64,000 nucleotides of DNA from an uncultured Bacteroides sp. (GTDB taxonomy: Bacteria > Bacteroidota > Bacteroidia > Bacteroidales > Bacteroidaceae), in assembly GCA_949294185.1 (NCBI GenBank), contig CASFGA010000012.1, positions 1 through 64,000 on the forward strand. The letters are read 5' to 3'. This document shows, in pieces, positions 52,660 through 62,245 of the stretch (its first letter is position 1; each line of letters begins with the position of its first letter). Under the pieces are notes generated by a model that was not told the origin of the DNA, ran no database searches, and saw only the letters and a list, made by a program, of their open reading frames with translations. A program made the translations under genes and the position numbers.

Positions 52660-54843
52660 ATGACGGAGAATATCAACTTGACCGAACAACTGAAAAGGCA
52701 TTTTGGCTTTGACACCTTCAAGGGAAATCAGGAAGCCATTATCCGTAATCTGTTATCTGGAAAGGATACGTTTGTCCTTATGCCTACCGGAGGTGGAAAA
52801 TCATTGTGCTATCAGTTGCCTTCCTTGCTGATGGAAGGGACGGCTATTGTTATCTCGCCGCTTATTGCCTTGATGAAGAATCAGGTGGATGCTATGCGCA
52901 ACTTCAGTGAGGAAGACGGCGTTGCGCATTTTATCAACTCGTCGCTTTCCAAGTCGGCCGTCGAGCAGGTCAAGTCCGATATCCTGTCAGGAAAGACCAA
53001 GCTGCTTTACGTTGCTCCAGAGTCGCTGACGAAAGATGAGAACATCGCTTTTCTGAAGCAGATCAAGATATCCTTTTATGCGGTGGATGAAGCCCACTGC
53101 ATCTCGGAATGGGGGCATGACTTCCGTCCGGAGTATCGCCGGATTCGTCCGATAATCAATGAAATCGGAAACGCTCCGGTCATTGCGCTGACGGCTACGG
53201 CTACTCCCAAGGTGAAGATGGACATCCAGAAGAATCTCGGCATGACAGACGCCGTAGAGTTCCGCTCTTCGTTCAACCGCCCGAACCTCTATTATGAAGT
53301 ACGTGCCAAGACGAACAATGTGGACAAGGATATCATAAAGTTTATCAAGCAGAACGAAGGCAAGTCGGGCATCATTTACTGTCTGAGCAGGAAGAAGGTG
53401 GAGGAACTGACTGAAATCCTGCTGGCCAATGACATCAAGGCGCGTGCCTATCATGCGGGGATGGATGCATCGACACGGAATGCCAACCAGGATGCGTTTC
53501 TGAAGGAAGACATTGATGTGATTGTGGCGACGATAGCCTTTGGGATGGGAATAGACAAGCCCGATGTGCGCTTTGTGATTCATTATGATATGCCGAAAAG
53601 TCTGGAAGGATATTATCAGGAGACCGGACGTGCGGGGCGCGACGGAGGTGAAGGGTTGTGCATTACCTTTTATTCGAACAAAGATTTGCAGAAGCTGGAG
53701 AAGTTCATGCAGGGGAAGCCTGTTTCCGAACAGGAGATAGGCAAGCAGCTGCTGCTTGAGACGGCGGCCTATGCAGAGTCTTCGGTTTGCCGCAGGAAGA
53801 CTTTGTTGCATTATTTTGGTGAGGAATATCAGGAAGATAATTGTGGTAATTGTGATAACTGTTTAAATCCGAAAAAACAAGTGGAGGCTCAGGATGCATT
53901 ATGTGCGGTGATTGAAACGATCGTCGCTGTGAAAGAAAATTTTAAGCAAGATTACATTATAGATATATTGTTGGGTAAGGAAACGTCTGAAGTGTTGGCT
54001 CACAAGCACGAAGATCTGGAGGTGTTCGGCTCGGGCATGGGTGAAGAAGAGCGGTTGTGGAACGCCGTTATCCGCCAGGCCCTTATCGCCGGCTATCTGG
54101 ACAAGGATGTGGAAAACTACGGACTGTTGAAGGTGACTCCCGCGGGACATAAGTTCCTCAAGAAGCCGGTTTCCTTCAAGATTGTGGAAGATACGGACTT
54201 TGACGAGGAGGAGGCGGAAGAGGCACCGATGCGGAGCGGAGCTTCGTGTGCGGTAGACCCCGTTCTTTATTCCATGTTGAAGGATTTGCGCAAGAAGATG
54301 TCAAAGCGTCTGGATGTTCCTCCGTATGTAATATTCCAGGATCCTTCGCTTGAAGCGATGGCTACCATTTACCCGATTACGCTGGAAGAGCTTCAGAACA
54401 TACCGGGTGTAGGGGCAGGAAAGGCGAAACGCTACGGACAGGAGTTCTGTGAGCTTATCCGCAAGCATTGTGAGGAGAATGAAATCGACCGTCCGGAGGA
54501 CTTGCGCGTGCGTACTGTCGCCAACAAGTCGAAGCTGAAGGTTTCCATCATTCAGAGCATCGACCGTAAGGTGGCTTTGGATGATATAGCGGTGGCCAAA
54601 GGAATTGAGTTCAACGAACTGCTGGATGAAATAGAGGCTATCGTCTATTCGGGAACGAAGCTGAACATCGATTATTTCCTGGATGAAATCATGGATGAAG
54701 ACCACATGCAGGATATATACGATTACTTCAAGGAGTCGACAACAGACAAGATTGAAGATGCTATGGACGAATTGGGCGACGAATATACAGAGGAAGAGAT
54801 TCGTCTGGTTCGCATCAAGTTCATTTCAGAAATGGCGAATTGA
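52660..54843 (+). CDS. recQ: ATP-dependent DNA helicase RecQ
   Basis: A 727-aa superfamily 2 helicase. The first half has FRGNQE-type motif 0 (DTFKGNQEAII), Walker A MPTGGGKSLCYQLP, DEAH-type box VDEAHCISEWGHDFRPEY, LTATATP and the motif VI QETGRAGRDG. RQC follows, with four zinc-binding cysteines (C-RRKTLLHYFGEEYQEDNCGNCDNC), then an HRDC domain (about 555-630). A further acidic C-terminal extension of about 100 residues is seen. It unwinds DNA 3'-5' in recombination and fork repair. It has its own promoter and a strong terminator, so it is separate from clpPX. Confidence 0.96.
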   Translation: MTENINLTEQLKRHFGFDTFKGNQEAIIRNLLSGKDTFVLMPTGGGKSLCYQLPSLLMEGTAIVISPLIALMKNQVDAMRNFSEEDGVAHFINSSLSKSAVEQVKSDILSGKTKLLYVAPESLTKDENIAFLKQIKISFYAVDEAHCISEWGHDFRPEYRRIRPIINEIGNAPVIALTATATPKVKMDIQKNLGMTDAVEFRSSFNRPNLYYEVRAKTNNVDKDIIKFIKQNEGKSGIIYCLSRKKVEELTEILLANDIKARAYHAGMDASTRNANQDAFLKEDIDVIVATIAFGMGIDKPDVRFVIHYDMPKSLEGYYQETGRAGRDGGEGLCITFYSNKDLQKLEKFMQGKPVSEQEIGKQLLLETAAYAESSVCRRKTLLHYFGEEYQEDNCGNCDNCLNPKKQVEAQDALCAVIETIVAVKENFKQDYIIDILLGKETSEVLAHKHEDLEVFGSGMGEEERLWNAVIRQALIAGYLDKDVENYGLLKVTPAGHKFLKKPVSFKIVEDTDFDEEEAEEAPMRSGASCAVDPVLYSMLKDLRKKMSKRLDVPPYVIFQDPSLEAMATIYPITLEELQNIPGVGAGKAKRYGQEFCELIRKHCEENEIDRPEDLRVRTVANKSKLKVSIIQSIDRKVALDDIAVAKGIEFNELLDEIEAIVYSGTKLNIDYFLDEIMDEDHMQDIYDYFKESTTDKIEDAMDELGDEYTEEEIRLVRIKFISEMAN

Positions 54844-54870
54844 ATTGTCAGACCGCTTTAGAAAATAAGC

Positions 54871-54910
54871 AGGCCTGCCGGTTTGGATGAAAAACCGGCA
54901 GGCCTTTTTT
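54871..54910 (+). terminator. Terminator of recQ
   Basis: A perfect 14-bp stem (54871-54884 with 54892-54905) with a 7-nt loop and a run of six T. Confidence 0.92.
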
Positions 54911-55004
54911 CTGATGAGGGCTCCGGCTTCCCCCTGTTGGTCGGTCAAGGCATGGTAATATAAAAAATATGTTAACCCTCCTTTTTTCTTATGGATAAAA
55001 TTCG

Positions 55005-55012
55005 TATATTTG
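55005..55012 (+). promoter_or_regulatory. -7 box of guaB
   Basis: TATATTTG, an exact TAnnTTTG match 32 bp before the guaB ATG; the -33 position is only T-rich. Confidence 0.55.
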
Positions 55013-55022
55013 CACGCAATAA

Positions 55023-56519
<1,497 letters not shown>

Positions 56520-56547
56520 GCTTGATATTGTTCTGATAATATTTCGG

Positions 56548-56621
56548 ATACGGATTACACCGACTGCGCACTTCAAAGATTTTTGCGGAGAGCGTGTGAG
56601 GGTGTAATCCGTATGTCTTTT
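56548..56621 (+). terminator. Repeat-type hairpin terminator after guaB
   Basis: ATACGGATTACACC (56548-56561) pairs perfectly with GGTGTAATCCGTAT (56601-56614), followed by a T-rich stretch. The stem carries the CGGATTACAC word shared with the tig-clpP repeat, so an interspersed repeat probably serves as terminator here. Confidence 0.75.
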
Positions 56622-56631
56622 TGATTGGGAT

Positions 56632-57984
56632 ATGAAGGGGAAAAGTCTTTCTGTCTTTTGTGGAATATTGCTGTCTTGCCTGGTGCTGAAGGCCGAGACA
56701 GGAAAAGTCTTGCTGCGGATAAACGGACAAGAGGTGTTCGTGTCGGAATTTGAACGTTATTACCGGCGTGCGGCAGCTGCTGTTCGCATGACTCCTGAAG
56801 AATATTTCCCTGTTTTTGTCGCTTTCAAGCTGAAGGCGGCGGATGCCCGGAGGTTGCGGATGGATACGTTGCCTTGGTTTAAAGACCGCTACCGAAGGCT
56901 TCGGGCAGAGTTGTCAGAACGTATTCTTGTCGACGGGCAGGTGATGGAGACCGTTTGCCGCTCGATTTACCGGAATCAGACAAAACGTTTTTCCGCCACG
57001 GAAGAGGTGAAGATGGAAGAGATAGCCGTGCGCCTTCCACAACGTGCGACGAGAGCGGAGATAGAGCATTGCCGCCGCATGATGGATTCGCTTTATACGG
57101 TTTTGCGGCATGAGGCTTCATCTTTTTCCGTTCTGGCAAAAAAATATTCTGCAGGTCAGAAAAATCATTTGGGATGGTTGCCTTTGCGGATTTTGCCGGA
57201 TGAAACGGTTGCGCAGTTGCGGAGTCTGAAAAAGGGAAGCTTCTCAAAACCGTTTTTTTCACCTTTGGGGATGCACATTGTCCGTTTGGACGACTGGCGG
57301 GAGAAGGGGAGTTTTGAAGAAGCCTATCCTCTTGTCCGGCAGTATGTGGAGCGTGAGTTGGGCCGATATTCGGTGGTGGACTCTGTGATGCAGGGCAGAT
57401 GGATGTCCGGATGCCTGGATGAAACGCCTGCCTTGCGTCAGTTGAGCGACGGACTGTTGGCTGTTTGTTGGGAAAAGGCGAATCAAGTTTCGGTTGTTCC
57501 TTCATCATCGGAATTGCAGGCCTTTTTCAGAAGTCATAAGGATGATTACGCTTGGGAGTTTCCTCACTTCAAAGGGGGGATTGTTCACTGCTTGAGCAAA
57601 AAGGCCGCCTCGAAACTGAAGAAGAGGCTGAAGAAATTGCCTGTATCGGCTTGGGAGGAGGAAGTCCGGAAACTGTCTGCCGAGAAGCCGGAGCTGCGGG
57701 CAAGGGTGGAGACCGGATTGTATCAGATTGGCAAAAACAAGTATGTGGACAAGCTGGCCTTTAAGTGTGGTGGGTTCACCCCTCTGCCGGATTACCCTTA
57801 TACGTTTGTTCTCGGGAAGCGGCTGAAAAAGGGGCCGGAAGAATATGAGGATGTGAAAGCAGAGGTGATGTATGACTTTTTCAGGCAGGAGGAATCACGC
57901 AAGTTGGCTGTCTTGCAGAGGGTTTTTACGGTAGAAACGGATGAAAGCGTTTTAAAAACAGTTAATTGTATCGGAAATAACTAA
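56632..57984 (+). CDS. Parvulin-type peptidyl-prolyl isomerase, first of three
   Basis: A 450-aa secreted protein with a signal peptide (about 1-22, ending LKAE). It has a SurA-like N-terminal region (VLLRINGQEVFVSEFERYY) and one recognisable PpiC domain (about 125-225, with SFSVLAKKYSAG, LGWLPLRILPDETVAQLRSLKKGSFSKPFFSPLGMHIVRL), then a basic C-terminal domain of 200 residues. It is probably a periplasmic foldase or chaperone for outer-membrane proteins. It heads a run of three related genes (gaps of 34 and 5 bp) leading to OstA-like, a small membrane protein and mutL. The start codon is 11 bp past the T run of the guaB hairpin. Confidence 0.85.
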   Translation: MKGKSLSVFCGILLSCLVLKAETGKVLLRINGQEVFVSEFERYYRRAAAAVRMTPEEYFPVFVAFKLKAADARRLRMDTLPWFKDRYRRLRAELSERILVDGQVMETVCRSIYRNQTKRFSATEEVKMEEIAVRLPQRATRAEIEHCRRMMDSLYTVLRHEASSFSVLAKKYSAGQKNHLGWLPLRILPDETVAQLRSLKKGSFSKPFFSPLGMHIVRLDDWREKGSFEEAYPLVRQYVERELGRYSVVDSVMQGRWMSGCLDETPALRQLSDGLLAVCWEKANQVSVVPSSSELQAFFRSHKDDYAWEFPHFKGGIVHCLSKKAASKLKKRLKKLPVSAWEEEVRKLSAEKPELRARVETGLYQIGKNKYVDKLAFKCGGFTPLPDYPYTFVLGKRLKKGPEEYEDVKAEVMYDFFRQEESRKLAVLQRVFTVETDESVLKTVNCIGNN

Positions 57985-58018
57985 TTAAACCGTATCTTCG
58001 TTCACTAATTTGTGGTTC

Positions 58019-58876
58019 ATGAAGCAAAAGACAAGAGGATGTGCAGTGATTGCGGCTTTGCTGGCATTGGCAGGATGTTCCCCTTCCGTTGACCATAAGG
58101 GCAAGACTCCGCTGGTGGAGGTGAATGGAAATTTTCTGTATAAGGAAGATTTGCAGACTGTTGCCCCTGTAGGTGTGACAAAGGCAGACAGCACCCGTTT
58201 TGCCGACGAATATATCCGCAACTGGGTGGAGGATGAGCTTTTGTTTCAGAAGGCGGAAGGAAATATCCCCGACAACATGAAGATTGACGAGCGGGTCGCT
58301 GCTTTCCGGCGGGCGCTGATCATGCATACTTACCAGGAGGAACTGGTCGGCCAGAAATTGGGAAACGAAATCAGTGAAAGTGAGATAGAGGCCTATTACA
58401 GGCAGAACGCCGGCCTTTTTCGTGCCACCCAGCCTTATGTGCAGGGACTGTTCATGAAGGTTCCGCTGAGCGCGTCGCATTTGGGAAAGGTACGCTCGTG
58501 GTATAAGAAGAATACGGCAGATGCCATTGACAATCTCAGCAAATACAGCATTGGCAATGCCGTGAGTTATGATTATTTCTATGACCGTTGGATGCCGGTG
58601 TCAGAATTGTCGGTCAGAATGCCTTTGAAGGTATTGGATACAGACCGCACTTATCTGGAACGGCATCGGAATGTGGAAGTGCGCGACACGGCGTTCTGTT
58701 ATTTCCTGCATGTGGAGAACTATTTGCCCGAGGGAGAGCAGCTTCCGTTGGAGTATGCTAAGAGTGAGATAAAGGAAATATTGGTAAATCTGAAGCGTGT
58801 GGAGTTCATAGGTCGGATGAAGCAGGATCTTTACAGAGAGGCTTTGGATGATAAGGATATAATTTATTATAAGTAG
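58019..58876 (+). CDS. SurA-like lipoprotein without obvious parvulin core
   Basis: A 285-aa lipoprotein; ATG at 58019 (MKQKTRG), lipobox LAGCS (Cys about residue 20). It has the SurA-type N-terminal pattern (LVEVNGNFLYKEDLQ, then YIRNWVEDELLFQKAE and a helix pair EISESEIEAYYRQNAGLF), but the segment where a PpiC domain should be lacks its signature HI/GxR and SxDP motifs. It probably acts as a chaperone rather than an isomerase. A TTG in frame at 58010 is a less likely start. The next gene is SurA, 5 bp downstream. Confidence 0.8.
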   Translation: MKQKTRGCAVIAALLALAGCSPSVDHKGKTPLVEVNGNFLYKEDLQTVAPVGVTKADSTRFADEYIRNWVEDELLFQKAEGNIPDNMKIDERVAAFRRALIMHTYQEELVGQKLGNEISESEIEAYYRQNAGLFRATQPYVQGLFMKVPLSASHLGKVRSWYKKNTADAIDNLSKYSIGNAVSYDYFYDRWMPVSELSVRMPLKVLDTDRTYLERHRNVEVRDTAFCYFLHVENYLPEGEQLPLEYAKSEIKEILVNLKRVEFIGRMKQDLYREALDDKDIIYYK

Positions 58877-58881
58877 TTCAG

Positions 58882-60258
58882 ATGAATAGATTGAATTTGA
58901 AACGTTTGTGTGTATGTCTGAGCCTGTCGTTGGCAGGATTCGTTGCTGTCAGCGCACAGGATAATGTAATCGATGAAGTGGTATGGGTAGTCGGTGACGA
59001 GGCTATCCTGAAGTCGGATGTGGAAAACGAACGGCTGAACGCTCAATACGAAGGGCGTCGTTTCGACGGAGATCCCTATTGCGTGATACCCGAGGAACTG
59101 GCGGTGCAGAAACTGTTTCTGCATCAGGCGGAAATAGACAGTGTGGAAGTGTCGGAACAGCAGGTCATTCAGGAGGTGGAGCGGCGTACAGCTTGGTTGA
59201 TAGAGCAGATCGGGTCTCGTGAGAAGATGGAGGAATATTACAACAAGACATCTACCCAGATTCGAGAGATGCTGCGTGAGAATGTGCGCGACGGTGAGAC
59301 GATGCGTGAGATGCAGAAGCAGATTATCGGGGACATCAAGCTGACTCCGGCAGAGGTGCGCAATTATTTCAGCAAGCTTCCGCAAGACAGCATTCCGTTC
59401 GTGCCCACTCAGGTGGAAGTACAGATTATTACGCGCGAGCCGAAGGTGAAGGAGGAAGAGATAGAGCGGGTCAAGAAGGAATTGCGCGACTTTACCGACC
59501 GTATCAATAAGGGAGAGACCACATTCTCTACGCTGGCCCGTCTGTATTCGGAAGATCCGGGTTCGGCACGTCGGGGTGGTGAGTACGGCTTCACTGGCCG
59601 TGGAGTGCTTACTCCGGAGTTTGCGAATGTGGTGTTCAATCTGACAGACCCGAAAAAGATATCAAAGGTGTTTGAAACGGAGTATGGTTTCCACATCGCG
59701 CAGCTGATAGAAAAACGCGGCGACCGTGTGAGCTATCGTCATATCCTGTTAAAGCCGCGTGTGGATGAAGAGGATATAGAAGTGGAGCTGAACCGTCTGG
59801 ACACGCTTGCCAATGACATCCGTAAGGGGAAGGTTACCTTTGACGAGGCGGCCACGTGGGTTTCTCAAGATAAGGATACGCGCAACAATCACGGACTGTT
59901 GGCCAATCCGCAGAGCAGCACCTCCCGCTTTGAGATGCAGGAACTGGCCGGACTGATTTCGCAGGATGTGGCAAAGGTTGTCGAGAACATGCAGATAGGC
60001 GAAATCTCGAAGCCTTTCCGTATGATGACGAACAAAGGCAAGGAGGTCTGTGCCATTGTGAAGCTGAAAAACCGTATTGACGGACACAAGGCTACCATAT
60101 CGGAAGATTATCAGCGGCTGAAGGATATTGTGACGGCCAAACGGGGAGAAGAAAAGCTCCAGAAATGGATTGTCGACAAGCAGCGCAACACTTATGTGCG
60201 CATCAATCCGAATTGGCGGCGCTGTGATTTCAAGTATCCGGGGTGGATTAAAAACTGA
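58882..60258 (+). CDS. surA: Periplasmic chaperone/isomerase SurA
   Basis: A 458-aa protein with a cleavable signal peptide (about 1-26, ending VSAQ). The SurA N-terminal chaperone domain (VIDEVVWVVGDEAILKSDVENE, about 30-165) is followed by two parvulin domains: about 172-275 (TQVEVQIITREPKV, LARLYSEDPGSARRGGEYGFTGRG) and about 285-385 (YRHILLKPRVDEEDIE, AATWVSQDKDT), and a short C-terminal part. This is the canonical SurA layout. It escorts outer-membrane proteins through the periplasm. It is third in the foldase run and is followed after 23 bp by the OstA-like gene, an outer-membrane biogenesis theme shared across the operon. Confidence 0.93.
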   Translation: MNRLNLKRLCVCLSLSLAGFVAVSAQDNVIDEVVWVVGDEAILKSDVENERLNAQYEGRRFDGDPYCVIPEELAVQKLFLHQAEIDSVEVSEQQVIQEVERRTAWLIEQIGSREKMEEYYNKTSTQIREMLRENVRDGETMREMQKQIIGDIKLTPAEVRNYFSKLPQDSIPFVPTQVEVQIITREPKVKEEEIERVKKELRDFTDRINKGETTFSTLARLYSEDPGSARRGGEYGFTGRGVLTPEFANVVFNLTDPKKISKVFETEYGFHIAQLIEKRGDRVSYRHILLKPRVDEEDIEVELNRLDTLANDIRKGKVTFDEAATWVSQDKDTRNNHGLLANPQSSTSRFEMQELAGLISQDVAKVVENMQIGEISKPFRMMTNKGKEVCAIVKLKNRIDGHKATISEDYQRLKDIVTAKRGEEKLQKWIVDKQRNTYVRINPNWRRCDFKYPGWIKN

Positions 60259-60281
60259 TACTCTGTTTCTGAAACGAAAGT

Positions 60282-61946
60282 ATGTCTGATAAAAAGAATA
60301 AACATAACTCTTTGAGCGGGCATAGGATACTTGTGACGAGTGTTCTGTGCCTGTTTGGGTTTTGCCTTCTGGCTCAGGAGTCAGTGCGGCAGAGTGGACA
60401 GCCGAAACAGAAAAGCAAGGTTTATCTGCTGCATTCCGACCTGCTCCGTAAAGATTCGCGGCATCCCGACGCGCAGGTGGTGGTAGGCAATGTGGTCTTC
60501 CGCCATGACAGTGTATATATGTATTGCGACAGTGCCTATTATTACGACCAGATCAGTTCGTTCGAGGCTTTCAGCAATGTGCGGATGGAGCAGGGGGATA
60601 CGCTTTTTCTTTATGGTGACCATCTGTATTATGACGGCATGACCCAGATAGCGGAGATGCGTATGAATGTGCGTATGGAGAACCGTACCACGACATTGCT
60701 TACCGATAGTCTGAATTATGACCGGGTATATAATCTGGGCTACTTCTTCGACGGAGGGACGCTGATGGATGAACAGAATGTGCTGACCTCGGAATGGGGG
60801 GAGTATAATCCCGGCACCAAGCAGTCGGTGTTCAATTATAATGTACGGTTGGTCAATCCGCAGTTTACGTTGACATCGGACACCTTGCGTTATAACACGG
60901 CGACAAAGGTGGCCAGCATTGTAGGCCCGTCGGATATTGTGAGCGATGCCAATCATATTTATTCCGAACGCGGCAATTACAATACGGCAACAGGGAAAGC
61001 CGACTTGTACGATCGTTCCGTATTGAGTAATGAAGGGAAGCAATTGACCGGCGATACGTTGTTTTACGACCGGAATACGGGAGTGGGCGAGGCTTTCCGG
61101 AATATTGTGATGAATGATACGGTGAACAAGAATATGATGACCGGTGACTATGGCTTTTACAATGAGCAGACGAAATACGCTTTTGTCACTCGTAAGGCCG
61201 TGGCCGTTGACTATTCGCAGGGTGACAGTCTTTTTCTGCATGGTGACACGTTGATGTTGGAAACGTTTCATTTGAATACAGACTCTGTATATCGTGAAAT
61301 GCGTGCTTTTCATAAAGTGCGTTTCTATCGCATAGATGTGCAGGGAGTGGCCGATTCGTTGGTCTTTTCAACCATAGACAGCTGTCTGACCATGTATAAA
61401 GACCCTATTCTTTGGAATGAGAATCAGCAGTTGGTGGGCGAGCAGGTTAAGATTTATATGAATGACAGCACGATTGACTGGGCGCATATCATCAATCAGG
61501 CTTTGTCGGTCGAGCAGGTTGACTCAACGCTTTTCAATCAGGTTGCGGGTAAAGAGATGAAATCTTACTTTCGCGACAGGCAGATGAGAAAGACCGAAGT
61601 GATCGGTTCTGTGCGGGTGGTTTATTATCCGATGGATTCGGACAGCACGCTGATTGGCATGAATGTGTCTGAAACCAGTCAGCTGGATATTTACCTGCAA
61701 GACCAGAAACTGGAGCGTATGGTGATGAGTCCGAAATCAAACGGGACACTTTACCCTATGAGCCAGATTCCGAAAGGGAGCGACAGGTTGGATAATTTCG
61801 TTTGGTTTGACTATATACGTCCGCAAAACAAGGCGGACATTTTCAACTGGCGGGGCAAGCGGGCGGAAGACCAGTTGAAGAAGAGCACCCGCCCGCCGGT
61901 AGAGTTGCCGAACCAACATTTGTTTAACAACAATAAAAAGGAGTAG
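60282..61946 (+). CDS. OstA-like protein (LptA/LptD N-domain family)
   Basis: A 554-aa secreted protein: signal peptide within about 15-37 (LVTSVLCLFGFCLLA), then repeated OstA/LptA beta-jellyroll units, visible as recurring patterns such as VVGNVVFRHDSVYMYCDSAYYY, MEQGDTLFLYGDHLYYDG and LTGDTLFYDRNTGVG across residues about 60-330, and a C-terminal helical tail. OstA-like proteins form the periplasmic bridge carrying lipopolysaccharide to the outer membrane. This long form is common in Bacteroidetes, where its exact place relative to LptA and LptD is not certain. It lies between surA and a small membrane protein gene (2-bp gap). Confidence 0.88.
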   Translation: MSDKKNKHNSLSGHRILVTSVLCLFGFCLLAQESVRQSGQPKQKSKVYLLHSDLLRKDSRHPDAQVVVGNVVFRHDSVYMYCDSAYYYDQISSFEAFSNVRMEQGDTLFLYGDHLYYDGMTQIAEMRMNVRMENRTTTLLTDSLNYDRVYNLGYFFDGGTLMDEQNVLTSEWGEYNPGTKQSVFNYNVRLVNPQFTLTSDTLRYNTATKVASIVGPSDIVSDANHIYSERGNYNTATGKADLYDRSVLSNEGKQLTGDTLFYDRNTGVGEAFRNIVMNDTVNKNMMTGDYGFYNEQTKYAFVTRKAVAVDYSQGDSLFLHGDTLMLETFHLNTDSVYREMRAFHKVRFYRIDVQGVADSLVFSTIDSCLTMYKDPILWNENQQLVGEQVKIYMNDSTIDWAHIINQALSVEQVDSTLFNQVAGKEMKSYFRDRQMRKTEVIGSVRVVYYPMDSDSTLIGMNVSETSQLDIYLQDQKLERMVMSPKSNGTLYPMSQIPKGSDRLDNFVWFDYIRPQNKADIFNWRGKRAEDQLKKSTRPPVELPNQHLFNNNKKE

Positions 61947-61948
61947 TT

Positions 61949-62245
61949 ATGGGAATGTTTTCAATGAGAAAGCCGCGTGCGTATCATCATGAGTATATTT
62001 ACGTGGACGAACGCAAGGAAAAGCTACAGAAGATAGAGGAAAACGCCAAGCGCGACTTGGGGATGATTCCTCCGAAAGAGTTTTCGCCTGAAGATATTCG
62101 GGGTAAGTTTGTGGAGGGAACGACTTATCTGAAACGCCGTAAGGAGAGCGGACGCAAGCCGCTGACTTATGGGGCCTTGTTTATTGCAATCGCTGTTCTG
62201 CTCTTTATTTTGCATTATCTCGTTACCGGAGAGTTTGGATTATGA
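61949..62245 (+). CDS. Small single-pass membrane protein upstream of mutL
   Basis: A 98-aa protein: a basic, helical cytoplasmic part (residues 1-73, including [23 protein letters not shown] and [11 protein letters not shown]) and one C-terminal membrane segment (about 75-94). The pattern is conserved in front of mutL in Bacteroidales, from memory, but no function is known. It starts 2 bp after the OstA-like stop and its stop overlaps the mutL start by 4 bp (ATGA), so it is tightly coupled to both. Confidence 0.8.
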   Translation: MGMFSMRKPRAYHHEYIYVDERKEKLQKIEENAKRDLGMIPPKEFSPEDIRGKFVEGTTYLKRRKESGRKPLTYGALFIAIAVLLFILHYLVTGEFGL

